DNA of 55,928 nucleotides, from NCBI GenBank assembly GCA_013297625.1, contig JAAFHT010000007.1, positions 1 to 55,928 on the forward strand, written 5' to 3'. Numbering within the stretch: position 1 is the first letter of the stretch; the number at the start of each line of letters is the position of its first letter. The notes under the pieces were generated by a model. That model saw nothing but the letters and a program-made list of their open reading frames with translations, had not been told where the DNA came from and did not search any database. This DNA comes from Actinomycetota bacterium (GTDB taxonomy: Bacteria; Actinomycetota; Actinomycetes; Actinomycetales; Microbacteriaceae). Made by a program: the position numbers and the translations under genes. Of the stretch, positions 7,992 to 16,486 are shown in pieces.

Positions 7992-9080
7992 TCACGGTTT
8001 CTTTTGGACTCGAAAAGCGCTCCACAACCGCTCGAGAATTAACCTCGCGAGCTGCTCGGCCGACTCCTGCGTTGACGTCTCATAAATCAGCTCACCCGCC
8101 TCGTGATCAATGACCACTTCTCCGTCGTCGGGGGCGAACGCGGACACTGCGGAGTCAAGCGTGGCCACAAACGCGTCCACCTTCTCGGTCGCGACATCGT
8201 TCTCAATCGTGTCACCGGGCACAAGCCGCAGAACAAAGCGCTCGCCCACACGTCGCACTTCAATCGGGTTGAATGACACGACATCAACGTCGCCGACGAG
8301 ACTCAACCGAGCCTTCGTTGTCGAGGCTGCCCAGCGGCGGGGCTTCAAAGCCCTGATGTCGATGACGGATACGCGCTGCTTCAGCTCCGCGGCTAATTGC
8401 GGCGAAACGACGTAGTTCGGATTCACCTCGAGCCGCCCGAGACTCATGTCGACGAGAACGCCTGGGTCGTCGAGAGACTTGACGTTCCACAGGTCCAAGT
8501 ACAGCCGGGGGATCGCGTGCAGCTCTTGGAGTCCCGTGACTCCGCTGCACCCGGACAACACAAGGCGCTGGAGGTTCGACGACCGCTTCAGGCGGCTGAC
8601 ATCAACCACACCCGGGTCGACGATGACAACTTCCGTAAGGTTTTCGGGATGTCGCACCCATGAAAGATCGTCAGCTCCGACCCCCTCCCACCGAAGGGCG
8701 TCGAGGGGAGCATGAATGAGCAAATCCTCGGGTCTCGACGAAAACCAGAGAGATGCCTCGCGAAGACCCGGCGACGCGAGGGCCGAGCTCAGGCAGTCCT
8801 CCAAGCGGACGTGTCGGAGACGAGGGAGCAGAGCCAGGTCAGCACTCGATACCTTCTTGCACCCAATGAGCCCGAGAGTGTCGAGATTGCTCGCGGCCTG
8901 CAAGACCTCCGTCGAGTGGACCTCCGTTGCGCCGAGGATCTCGATCTCGACCACTCGGCCGATCACATGAGCAAGCTCAGAGAGATCAACCGGCTCCGGC
9001 CCTTGGTGCTTCACGGTCAGTGGCTTTCTGGGCCCGGCATATTCGGAGAGTCGGCCCTTCGGTACCTCTTGGACCTTCAT
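7992..9080 (-). CDS. Leucine-rich-repeat-like protein of the accessory island
   Basis: 362 residues with no signal or membrane segment. The N-terminal two-thirds show irregular repeats of LRR type (NLDTLGLIGCKKVSSADLALLP, NLTEVVIVDPGVVDVSRLK, NLQRLVLSGCSGVTGLQEL). A C-terminal domain of about 110 residues follows (VDVVSFNPIEVRRVGERFVLRL). AAGGAG stands 7 nt before the ATG, and a perfect 16-bp palindrome lies just upstream of it. LRR proteins of this kind are often found as immunity or effector-neighbour genes in toxin islands; that role is inferred from context only. Confidence 0.6.
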   Translation of the reverse strand: MKVQEVPKGRLSEYAGPRKPLTVKHQGPEPVDLSELAHVIGRVVEIEILGATEVHSTEVLQAASNLDTLGLIGCKKVSSADLALLPRLRHVRLEDCLSSALASPGLREASLWFSSRPEDLLIHAPLDALRWEGVGADDLSWVRHPENLTEVVIVDPGVVDVSRLKRSSNLQRLVLSGCSGVTGLQELHAIPRLYLDLWNVKSLDDPGVLVDMSLGRLEVNPNYVVSPQLAAELKQRVSVIDIRALKPRRWAASTTKARLSLVGDVDVVSFNPIEVRRVGERFVLRLVPGDTIENDVATEKVDAFVATLDSAVSAFAPDDGEVVIDHEAGELIYETSTQESAEQLARLILERLWSAFRVQKKP

Positions 9081-9091
9081 GTAGCTCCTTC

Positions 9092-9107
9092 ACTCTGGCG
9101 CCAGAGT
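9092..9107. promoter_or_regulatory. 16-bp perfect palindrome upstream of the LRR-like gene
   Basis: ACTCTGGCGCCAGAGT is its own reverse complement and ends 11 nt before the ATG at 9080, next to the ribosome site. It could be an operator or a hairpin hiding the ribosome site. Confidence 0.45.
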
Positions 9108-9172
9108 ACTGCGGAGAGGGCAACCTGTCCCAGCGGTGACCGCGCGGCAAAGCATCCGCAGAACGACAAGAA

Positions 9173-9211
9173 CTCGCGGGGCCGGGCGCTCGGGCAGCCC
9201 GGCCCCGCGAG
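9173..9211 (-). terminator. Rho-independent terminator of importer operon 1
   Basis: CTCGCGGGGCCGGG (9173-9186) and its exact reverse complement (9198-9211) form a 14-bp stem with an 11-nt loop. Read on the minus strand it follows the permease stop by 11 nt and is followed by the T-rich TTCTTGTCGTTCT. Confidence 0.8.
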
Positions 9212-9222
9212 AGACGGGCGGC

Positions 9223-10083
9223 CTAGCGGCTGACGCCGACCTGCAGGCCCTGCATGATGTACTTCGACGCGAAGGCCAGCAAGATCAGCGGCACTGAGGC
9301 CGTGATGAAGAGGCCCGCCGAGACGAGCGGCTGGTCGGTCAAGAACCGTTCGCCGATGCTCGCGAGTTGCGGGGTGAGCAAACGCATCGACTCTTCGGGA
9401 ATCAGGATGACCGCGAAGATCAGCTCGTTCCACGCGCCCAAGAACTGCAGCACCGCGAGGGTCGCGAGGCCGCTCGAACCCATGGGGCGCACGATCGACC
9501 ACATGATGCGAATGAAACCCGCGCCGTCAATGCGTGCCGCCTCGATGACCTCGTCAGGAATGCCGCGGAACGACAGCGTCAAGAAGAACGTCGCGAACGG
9601 CAGGCCCGTGGCCACATAGACCAGAATCAGGCCCGCGTAGGTGCCGGTGAGGTCGAGGCGCGCGAGCATCAGATAGATCGGGATGATCAACACGGGCCCG
9701 GGAATCAACATGACCGACACAAACGTGGCCGTGATGTACTTCTGCCCCGGCACCGGGAGCTTCGCGAGGGCATACCCCGCGAATGACGCCAGCACGAGGA
9801 TGATGCTCACCGAGACCGTGCCCACAAACAGGCTGTTCAAGAACGCCTGGCCGATGCCGTAGGTGTTGATGAGGTTGAGGTAGTTCTCGAAGGTCCAGAT
9901 TCCGGGCAGACCGAAGGGGTCTTGCAGATAGTCACTGTTGGGCCTAAACGACGTCAAGATGACGAAGTACAGCGGATAGATGATGGTGGCCGCCACCACG
10001 ACGAGCGCAATAAAGATGGGCCACTGTGCGCGACCCGACGAGATGCGCTTGCTGATGACGACTTCTTCTTCGGTGTCAGCCAT
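9223..10083 (-). CDS. Sugar ABC transporter permease (MalG-type, CUT1)
   Basis: 286 residues with six predicted transmembrane helices and the cytoplasmic coupling motif EAARIDGAG at about residue 195, which contacts the ATPase. Third gene of importer operon 1, starting 2 nt after the stop of its partner permease and followed by a strong terminator. It forms the membrane channel with the gene product at 10086. The operon has no ATPase gene, so a shared MsiK-like ATPase elsewhere in the genome is presumably used. Confidence 0.92.
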   Translation of the reverse strand: MADTEEEVVISKRISSGRAQWPIFIALVVVAATIIYPLYFVILTSFRPNSDYLQDPFGLPGIWTFENYLNLINTYGIGQAFLNSLFVGTVSVSIILVLASFAGYALAKLPVPGQKYITATFVSVMLIPGPVLIIPIYLMLARLDLTGTYAGLILVYVATGLPFATFFLTLSFRGIPDEVIEAARIDGAGFIRIMWSIVRPMGSSGLATLAVLQFLGAWNELIFAVILIPEESMRLLTPQLASIGERFLTDQPLVSAGLFITASVPLILLAFASKYIMQGLQVGVSR

Positions 10084-10085
10084 GA

Positions 10086-11033
10086 TCAGTCGTCCGCTCC
10101 CAGCTTGAACACCCGGTTCTGAATCAGGGTGAGAATGCCGATGAAGATGAACAGGATGACCGCGAGGGCCGCACCCGAACCGAGGTTCGTGCTCGAGAAC
10201 GCCCGCAGGTAGACCAAGTAGTCGATCGTCGTCGTGTCAAAGCCAGGGCCGCCGGCAGTCATGACGTAGATGAAGCCGAAGAGCGACGAGAACGTGTAGA
10301 GCACGTTGATGATGAAGACGAAGCCCAGCACGCGACGGATGTTCGGCAGCGTGATGTACCAGAGGCGCTTCCACCAGCCGGCGCCGTCAATCGCGGCCGC
10401 TTCGAAGACAGCCGGGTTGATGGCGGTGAGGCCCGCGAGCAAGAGGAGCGACTGGTAGCCAAAGCCTGCCCAAACGAGCGCCAAGATGATGATCGCGATG
10501 GCCGTGGTGCCGTTAGTGAAGAACTGAATGGGCTCGACGCCGAACAGAGCGAGCGCCTGGTTGACGCCGCCGTAGTAGCCGAAGGCGTTGCGGAACATGA
10601 TGCCGATGACAGCTACCGAGAGCACGTTGGGCAAGAAGAAGATGACGCGGAAGTACTTCCAGCCCCGCACTCGCTCAAACAGCAAAACCGAGACGATGAG
10701 GGCCACAAAGATGACGAGCGGCACCGAGATGAGGAACTTCAGGTTGTTAAGAAAAACCTGGTGAACGATCGGGTCGGTCAGCAGCGCGATGTAGTTGTCA
10801 AACCAGCGCCACTCATACTTCAGACCGTTGGTCTTCGTGAACGAAATGAAGAAGGCGAAGGCGACGGGGAAGGCCATAAAGCCGACCACGACGAGAAAGG
10901 CCGGAAGCACAGCGAGCAGACCGACAATGCGGTCTCGCCGGCGGATTCCTCCGGGCTTGCGGGGAGGGAGGGCCCCGCCCGTGGGCGCCGCCGAAGCGGC
11001 GCCCACGCGCGAGGTCAGAGAGGCTGAGGTCAC
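10086..11033 (-). CDS. Sugar ABC transporter permease (MalF-type, CUT1)
   Basis: 315 residues, six predicted transmembrane helices, and the EAAAIDGAG coupling motif near residue 210. The GTG start overlaps the TGA stop of the binding-protein gene by 3 nt. Codons 10-18 form a strong hairpin at 10981-11006, which could lower permease expression relative to the binding protein. Partner of the permease at 9223. Confidence 0.92.
   Translation of the reverse strand: MTSASLTSRVGAASAAPTGGALPPRKPGGIRRRDRIVGLLAVLPAFLVVVGFMAFPVAFAFFISFTKTNGLKYEWRWFDNYIALLTDPIVHQVFLNNLKFLISVPLVIFVALIVSVLLFERVRGWKYFRVIFFLPNVLSVAVIGIMFRNAFGYYGGVNQALALFGVEPIQFFTNGTTAIAIIILALVWAGFGYQSLLLLAGLTAINPAVFEAAAIDGAGWWKRLWYITLPNIRRVLGFVFIINVLYTFSSLFGFIYVMTAGGPGFDTTTIDYLVYLRAFSSTNLGSGAALAVILFIFIGILTLIQNRVFKLGADD
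10981..11006 (-). promoter_or_regulatory. Hairpin with UUCG tetraloop at the binding-protein/permease junction
   Basis: GTGGGCGCCGC and GCGGCGCCCAC pair perfectly over 11 bp around the mRNA loop UUCG, closed by C-G (the very stable cUUCGg type). It lies inside the permease coding sequence, about 24 nt after the binding-protein stop. A similar element sits at the same place in importer operon 2. Confidence 0.6.
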
Positions 11034-12361
11034 TGGTTCGCGATCTCAGTTTCGTACGATGCCTTCAGCTGCGCGACGGCGTCTTCAGGCGTGATGCTGC
11101 CGAGGAAGACTCCGGCGTTCACGCGGTAGAAGAGGTCGATCGTTGCCTGCGGCATGACCGAGTCGAAGGCGAAGGTAACGCCATCGGTCGCCTGTGCGAG
11201 CTGCTCGAACTGCTGACGCAGCAGCGGGTTCTGAATCTTCGACGGGTCACCGTCGACGTGGTTCGAACCCTGCGTCTGGTAGAGCTCAACGAAGACGTCT
11301 TGGTTCTCGGCCTGGGCCAAGAACTTCAAGAACTCAGCGGCGAGCTCTTTGTTCTCTGAGGTCTCCGAGATCGAGATGGCGATCTCAGGGCCACCAGCGC
11401 CCATGGCCGGGAAGTCCGAGCCTTCGAGCGTCGGGATGAAGAACGAGCTCACGCCGTCTTCGCCGAAGGCGTCGAGCATGTTGTTGTTCTCCCAGCTACC
11501 AACGAGGTAGTAGGCGCTCGAGCCGTTGACGAATCCAGCCGTCGACTCACCGTTCGACACCTGGCCGGCGTCGGGGTTCGTCAGGCCGCTTGCGCCCCAC
11601 TCGGCGAAGGCTTCGTAGGCACGGACCATGGCGGGGTCATCCACCGGAATCTCACCCGCGTACATCTGGGTGAAGACCGACTCACCGAGCTGTCCACCGA
11701 CGATGGCTGCGATGAACCAGGCACCGACATAGCCTTCGAGGTTGGCGGCCCAGAAGCCGTTCTTGTCGGTGTTGTCGACGACCTGCTGGCCGTTGGCGAG
11801 CAGCTCTTCCCACGTTGCAGGCGGGTCGTTCGGGTCAAGGCCAGCCTCTTCGAGAACCGCGTGGTTCTGGAAGATGGTGAACAGGTTGCCCGCACCGTAC
11901 GGCATGCCGAGCAGGCGACCGTCGGCCGAGAAGCCTTCGCGGTTGACGTTGACACCCGCGAGGTTGTCGAGAACCTCAGGGCCCAGCAGCGGGTCGAGGT
12001 CGGTGAAGAAGTCGGCGAACGAGATGGTCGGGCCACCCGCGTACTGAATGCGGATGTCGGGGCCATCGCCGGCGATCGCGGCAGCCTGGAACTGGGCGCT
12101 GTTCGCGGTGATGTCACCACCCTGCTGAACGACCTCGATCGTGGTGCCGGGGTTGGCCTCCATGAACGCGGCCGCCATCTGGTCGATGAACGAGTTCTCG
12201 AGGTCGGGGTCACCGTTCTCGAGCGTGCGCCCGAGGATTCCGGTGTCCCACACGAGCAGCTCGCCGCCCGCTTCTTCCGCCGGCTCGGTGGGCGCGCACG
12301 CTGCGAGACCGGCGACGAGGGCGACGGTCGCGACGATTGCCGCTACCTTCCGTGTCTTCAT
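11030..12361 (-). CDS. Sugar ABC transporter substrate-binding lipoprotein
   Basis: 443 residues. The signal peptide ends in a lipobox (VAGLAAC, Cys 22), so the protein is anchored to the outer face of the membrane. The rest is a typical solute-binding protein family 1 fold with many aromatic residues. The start is at ATG 12361, giving the lipoprotein signal directly; a longer frame to 12481 adds only improbable sequence. First gene of importer operon 1, transcribed from a promoter overlapping box 2 at 12626 with a leader of roughly 260 nt. The nearby alpha-galactosidase and galactose-type oxidation genes suggest an alpha-galactoside as the ligand. Confidence 0.92.
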   Translation of the reverse strand: MKTRKVAAIVATVALVAGLAACAPTEPAEEAGGELLVWDTGILGRTLENGDPDLENSFIDQMAAAFMEANPGTTIEVVQQGGDITANSAQFQAAAIAGDGPDIRIQYAGGPTISFADFFTDLDPLLGPEVLDNLAGVNVNREGFSADGRLLGMPYGAGNLFTIFQNHAVLEEAGLDPNDPPATWEELLANGQQVVDNTDKNGFWAANLEGYVGAWFIAAIVGGQLGESVFTQMYAGEIPVDDPAMVRAYEAFAEWGASGLTNPDAGQVSNGESTAGFVNGSSAYYLVGSWENNNMLDAFGEDGVSSFFIPTLEGSDFPAMGAGGPEIAISISETSENKELAAEFLKFLAQAENQDVFVELYQTQGSNHVDGDPSKIQNPLLRQQFEQLAQATDGVTFAFDSVMPQATIDLFYRVNAGVFLGSITPEDAVAQLKASYETEIANQ

Positions 12362-12625
12362 TGCTGTGTCCTTCCTATCGGGGCACACGACCGGAAGAAC
12401 CCGGCCGCTTCGGGAATCGCGCGCTCGCTGACGGCACGTCGCCGGGCCGTCGGTGATGCGGCGAGCTTCGGGCGGGCACACAAACCCGCCGAAGGTGCAG
12501 AGGCGTGCGAGTAAGGGGCGGGCACACGCGAGGCGCGCACGGTCGTAGCCGGGGTGCTCTCAAGCGTCTGCGACATCATCGTCCCGTTTCTTCGCACGCT
12601 ATGGCGTCAGCCATGTCGTGAAGCC

Positions 12626-12642
12626 ATTACATCATACCTAGA
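12626..12642 (-). promoter_or_regulatory. Operator-like box 2 (GTATGATGTAA) for importer operon 1
   Basis: Minus-strand core GTATGATGTAA, identical to box 3 over 11 nt. TATGAT is oriented as a -10 box towards the binding-protein gene. It shares the 10-mer ATCATACCTA with box 1 at 1356. Confidence 0.55.
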
Positions 12643-12700
12643 CGCGAACTGCGCAAGGCCGTATACGCAATTGTTACCATGAGTGGGCTTGCGTTGGGGT

Positions 12701-12717
12701 GTAACGTATGATGTAAC
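12701..12717 (+). promoter_or_regulatory. Operator-like box 3 (GTATGATGTAA) for the dehydratase operon
   Basis: GTAAC-GTATGAT-GTAAC, a direct 5-nt repeat around TATGAT. TATGAT faces the dehydratase gene as a -10 box, 93 nt before its ATG. Same 11-mer as box 2. Confidence 0.55.
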
Positions 12718-12809
12718 GGTGCATCGCGCGGTGGCGGTCACGGGCTTCGGCCCGATCCCCCGGGCGGGGAGCACGCACCTCTGACCATCGCGAAGGCGGC
12801 ACACGACAC

Positions 12810-14009
12810 ATGATCATCGAATCCGTCGACTTCTTTTATGCAGCAATGCCCGAGATCACGCTCGAGGCTGACGGCAGCCAAGACGCCCTGCTCGTACGCG
12901 TCACTGCGGGCGGCTACGAAGGCTGGGGTGAGTGCGAGGCATCGCCGCTCACGTCTCTTGCCGCGTTTGTAACCCCCCGGTCGCACGGCGTGTGCCAACC
13001 GGTGGCGGCATCCGTCTTGGGCGAAACGCTCGATGGCCCCGACGACATTTATCGCATGGCCCGACTCGTCGGCCGCAACAGCATGGACCTCTTGCAAGCA
13101 GGCCACACGTGGTCAGGCATCGAGATTGCCCTGTGGGATCTGCTCGGCAAAGTGCGCGACGAGCCGGTGTGGCGGATGCTCGGCTACACCCAGAACCACG
13201 CAAAACTGCCCTACGCCTCGATGCTAATGGGCGACACCCCCCAAGAAACTCTCGATCGCGCGCGCCTCGCCCGCAGCAATGGGTTTCGCGCCGTGAAGTT
13301 TGGCTGGGGAAGCTACGGCACCGGAACGGCCGCGGCCGACGCTGACCATGTGGCCGCGGCGCGCGAAGGCCTCGGCGACGACGCCCAGCTGCTCATCGAC
13401 GCCGGCCAGATCTGGGGCGACGATGTTGACGCGGCCATCGCGCGACTCGAAGCGCTCGAAAACGCACACGCGACGTGGCTCGAAGAGCCCTTCGTTCCCC
13501 ACGCCTACGTGGCTCACGCGGCGCTCGCATCGCGCGCCCGCACCGTGGGCATCGCGGGCGGCGAAGGTGCCCACACCGTACACATGGCCACCAACCTCAT
13601 CGACTACGGCGGCGTGCGCTTCATTCAGGTCGACGCCGCGCGCATCGGCGGCATCGGTGCATCGAAGGCCGTCGCCGATCACGCCGTGCACCACGGCACC
13701 ACCTACGTCAACCACACCTTCACGTCGCACTTGGCACTCTCGGCCTCGATGCAGCCCTTCGCCGGGCTCGCCGACCACCGCATTTGCGAGTACCCGGTCG
13801 AGCCCAAAGAGGTGGCGCTCGCGATTTCGAGCAATCACATTCGCCCCGACGCCAACGGTGAGGTGCGGGCACCGGATGCTCCGGGCCTCGGTATCGACGT
13901 TGACCTCGTGGCGCTCGAGCCCTACTTGCGCCACGTCGAAATCTCAATTGACCACGAGCGGGTTTACACGAGCCCCGAGGTGCCCCATAGGGTGAGTGAA
14001 ACCGTTTAG
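12810..14009 (+). CDS. Enolase-superfamily sugar-acid dehydratase (mandelate racemase type)
   Basis: 399 residues. The N-terminal capping domain (GWGECEASP) is followed by the barrel: the AVKFGWG lysine at about residue 160, metal ligands in DAGQIWG, EEPF and GGEGAH, and a base histidine in VNHTFTSH. Such enzymes dehydrate aldonates to 2-keto-3-deoxy acids. With the dehydrogenase and lactonase of the same operon, galactonate, fuconate or rhamnonate are the likely substrates; the sequence alone does not decide. First gene of a five-gene operon that includes its regulator. Confidence 0.82.
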   Translation: MIIESVDFFYAAMPEITLEADGSQDALLVRVTAGGYEGWGECEASPLTSLAAFVTPRSHGVCQPVAASVLGETLDGPDDIYRMARLVGRNSMDLLQAGHTWSGIEIALWDLLGKVRDEPVWRMLGYTQNHAKLPYASMLMGDTPQETLDRARLARSNGFRAVKFGWGSYGTGTAAADADHVAAAREGLGDDAQLLIDAGQIWGDDVDAAIARLEALENAHATWLEEPFVPHAYVAHAALASRARTVGIAGGEGAHTVHMATNLIDYGGVRFIQVDAARIGGIGASKAVADHAVHHGTTYVNHTFTSHLALSASMQPFAGLADHRICEYPVEPKEVALAISSNHIRPDANGEVRAPDAPGLGIDVDLVALEPYLRHVEISIDHERVYTSPEVPHRVSETV

Positions 14010-14027
14010 GCGCAAGGAGGTCGACGC

Positions 14028-14795
14028 ATGGCAGAGCTGGGCGGTGACCTCGAGCGTGGTGCGGGCTACTCGATGCGCGGGCTGCAAGGCCGCATCATCG
14101 ACGGCGTCGGGCGGCAGATCATCGGTGGCGACTACTCGCCCGGCGATCTGCTGCCGAAAGAGGCGGAGCTCACCGAGCAATTTGGTGTGTCACGCACCTC
14201 GGTGCGGGAGGGCATGCGCGTGCTCGCCGCGAAGGGCTTGGTCGACATCCGTCAGAAAATCGGCACGCGCGTGCGCCAACCCGAAAACTGGAACGTCTTC
14301 GACAGCGACATCTTGCGCTGGCACAGCGACGTCGGTCGCGGCGACGAAATCATGCGCAACCTCGTCGAAGTTCGCCAGATCATGGAGCCCGCTGCCGCTC
14401 GCTTGGCCGCCGGCCGTGCGTCGATGGATGACTTGCGGCGCATGGACGACGCCCTCGCCGACATGGTCGCCAACTCGACCAACCGCGAAGGCTATGCGCA
14501 CGCCGACGTTGAGTTTCACCTCGCCGTGTACGCCGCCTCGCACAACGTGCTGCTGCGCCAGTTCGGCAGTGTCGTCGCCGACTTCATGTATGCCTCGTTC
14601 ACGGTGCAGCAGGCGACCGCGGCCGACGACGACGTCTTCTCAGAAGACGCCGAAACCCATGCGGCCGTCTTTCGCGCCATCAACGGCAGCAACGGCGAAA
14701 AGGCGGCCGAAGCCATGTTGCACGTCGTGCTCGACGGCAAAAACGCGCTCATCAGAGCCCTCAGCGAGCAGCGCGATGGTGTCGCTGCGCCCTAA
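14028..14795 (+). CDS. GntR-family regulator, FCD subfamily
   Basis: 255 residues. The N-terminal winged helix-turn-helix contains LLPKEAELTEQFGVSRTSVREGMRVLAAKGLV (about residues 43-75). A helical FCD ligand domain follows (IMEPAAARLAA, EFHLAVYAASHN), with Asp/His residues that bind metal and an acid ligand. AAGGAGG lies 8 nt before the ATG. Encoded between the dehydratase and the remaining pathway genes, it most likely senses a sugar acid and binds the three GTATGATSTAA boxes. This link is inferred from co-location. Confidence 0.88.
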   Translation: MAELGGDLERGAGYSMRGLQGRIIDGVGRQIIGGDYSPGDLLPKEAELTEQFGVSRTSVREGMRVLAAKGLVDIRQKIGTRVRQPENWNVFDSDILRWHSDVGRGDEIMRNLVEVRQIMEPAAARLAAGRASMDDLRRMDDALADMVANSTNREGYAHADVEFHLAVYAASHNVLLRQFGSVVADFMYASFTVQQATAADDDVFSEDAETHAAVFRAINGSNGEKAAEAMLHVVLDGKNALIRALSEQRDGVAAP

Positions 14796-14813
14796 CCTTT
14801 CGCAGGTTTCGGG

Positions 14814-15743
14814 ATGACCGCGCAACCGGCCGTGCGCCTCGAGCGCGGCGACATCAGCGCAACGGTGTTGCCCGACGAGGGCGGCGTTCTTGCCGAGTTG
14901 CTCGTGCACGGGCGACCGGTGCTCAGCGCAACGCCCTGGGCGGGCACCGTGGTTCCCGGCTCAGCGCCCGCGGATTCTGAAGCGCTCTGGGTGGAGCGCT
15001 GGCGCGGTGGCTGGCAACTCTGTTTTCCGACCGCGGGGCAGCCCAATCCCCACGCCGCCGTGCGCGAAGGATTTCACGGCGCGGCCTCGCAAGCCCCCTG
15101 GCTTGCGGTGTCACAGACCGCCGACACGATCGCACTCGGCTGGGCTGATCGTGACGGCCTGAGCGCGGAACGCATCTGGCAACTCACCGACCACGGTGTC
15201 GCCGTGGCGACCCGCGTGCACAACGCGAGTGCCGAGACGCGCGTGCTCGTCATTGCCGAACACCTGATTCTGGGCGGCGACGTGCTCGGCGGCCCGCTGT
15301 TTCTCGACGTGCCCGCGGGCACGTCGCTGCGGCCGCTCGACTACGCCGGACTGCCCGAGGGCGAGCCGGTGGCGTGGCCGGGCAACCCCGCCGAGCGGTG
15401 GCCGGTCGTCGACCGAGCGACGCCGGCGCGCGTCACGGGGCTCGCGGGCGTGCAGCCCCAGCGCGTTGGCGCGCGCGGCCCGCACGTCGACGTTCTGGTC
15501 GAGTGGCAGGGTGAAGACCTGCCCCACGCGCTGCTCTGGCAAGAGCTCGGCGTCTCGACCGAGCACCCCTGGAACGGGCAGGTTCACGCCCTCGGCATCG
15601 AACCCACCTCGACCCCGCACGGCGCGGGCACCGCGCTCGACAGCGACCTCGTGCGACTGCCGCCGGGCGGCACGCTCGAGTGGAGTGTGGCGTTGACCGT
15701 GCGATGGGCATCCACACCGACCCCTGAGAAAGGCACGTCATGA
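14814..15743 (+). CDS. Aldose 1-epimerase (mutarotase)-like protein
   Basis: 309 residues, all-beta, with the galactose-mutarotase-like supersandwich pattern (RGDISATVLPDEGGVLAELLVHGRPVL near the start, GGWQLCFPTAGQPN, EHLILGGDV, HPWNGQVHALGIEP). It would interconvert sugar anomers ahead of oxidation. The classical catalytic His and Glu cannot be placed with certainty, so it may be a divergent member. It ends in an overlap with the SDR start (ATGA). Confidence 0.7.
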   Translation: MTAQPAVRLERGDISATVLPDEGGVLAELLVHGRPVLSATPWAGTVVPGSAPADSEALWVERWRGGWQLCFPTAGQPNPHAAVREGFHGAASQAPWLAVSQTADTIALGWADRDGLSAERIWQLTDHGVAVATRVHNASAETRVLVIAEHLILGGDVLGGPLFLDVPAGTSLRPLDYAGLPEGEPVAWPGNPAERWPVVDRATPARVTGLAGVQPQRVGARGPHVDVLVEWQGEDLPHALLWQELGVSTEHPWNGQVHALGIEPTSTPHGAGTALDSDLVRLPPGGTLEWSVALTVRWASTPTPEKGTS

Positions 15744-16474
15744 CGCACGAGACTCCGCCACTCCGCACGATCGTCACCGGCGCGGCTAACGGCATCGGCG
15801 CTGCGATCGCCGACCGGTTGCGGGCCCGCGGCGACCACGTGATCGGCCTCGACCGCGAAGAGGGCACGGATGTTGTGCTCACCGACCTCGCCGACCCCGC
15901 GGCACGTGCGCACGGCACCGCCATCGCGGCCGAGCGCTTGGGCGGCGTCGACGTGCTCGTCACCGTCGCCGGCATCTTTCGGCAGGGCTCAATTCACGAC
16001 AGCGACTTCGACGATTGGCGCGCGGTGTGGGCCGTGAACCTCGATTCTCCACTCGACCTCATGCGCCTGCTCACGCCCGGCATGATCGAGCAGGGCTTTG
16101 GCCGCATCGTCACGATCACGAGCGTGCACGCCCGGCAGGCCCAACCCGGCGCCCTCGCTTACGACGTCTCGAAAGCGGGACTCGAGGCAGCAACGCGCTC
16201 GGTCGCGCTCGACCTCGCGGCGCACGGAGTGCTCGCCAACGCCGTGGCTCCGGGCTTCGTTCGCACGCGCATGAGCCTTCGGCCCGACGGCAGCGACGAG
16301 ACCGACACCGATGCATTCCGTCAGCAGTATGTGGCGAGCGGCAAGTTGCCGCTGGGCCGCGCGGCGCAGCCCGCCGAGATCGCGCCTGTCGTCGATTTCT
16401 TGAGCTCGCGCGACAACACCTACACGACCGGGCAGGTGGTGACCGTCGATGGCGGTCTCACCATGACGTTCTAA
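15740..16474 (+). CDS. Short-chain dehydrogenase/reductase (probable aldose dehydrogenase)
   Basis: 244 residues. The cofactor motif TGAANGIG is at about residue 13, the catalytic Ser in TSVHA and the YDVSK active-site pair at about residue 140. The GLDRE segment after beta 2 has an Asp, favouring NAD. The C-terminal GQVVTVDGGLTM is typical of classical SDRs. Position between a mutarotase-like protein and a lactonase suggests oxidation of a free sugar to its lactone. Confidence 0.85.
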   Translation: MTHETPPLRTIVTGAANGIGAAIADRLRARGDHVIGLDREEGTDVVLTDLADPAARAHGTAIAAERLGGVDVLVTVAGIFRQGSIHDSDFDDWRAVWAVNLDSPLDLMRLLTPGMIEQGFGRIVTITSVHARQAQPGALAYDVSKAGLEAATRSVALDLAAHGVLANAVAPGFVRTRMSLRPDGSDETDTDAFRQQYVASGKLPLGRAAQPAEIAPVVDFLSSRDNTYTTGQVVTVDGGLTMTF

Positions 16475-16486
16475 GGGGCCTCGAAA

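Larger units (their letters stand above)
12362..12809. other. Regulatory intergenic region between importer 1 and the dehydratase operon
   Basis: 448 nt without a convincing gene. It carries two copies of the GTATGATSTAA box, one facing each operon. The 260 nt between box 2 and the binding-protein start is an untranslated leader; a minus-strand frame there (12358-12597) looks non-coding. Confidence 0.6.

Noticed and set aside
12358-12597. 79-codon minus-strand frame before importer 1
   Set aside because: No ribosome site, Ser/Pro/Arg-rich composition, and it overlaps the start of the lipoprotein in another frame. The stretch is better read as mRNA leader.
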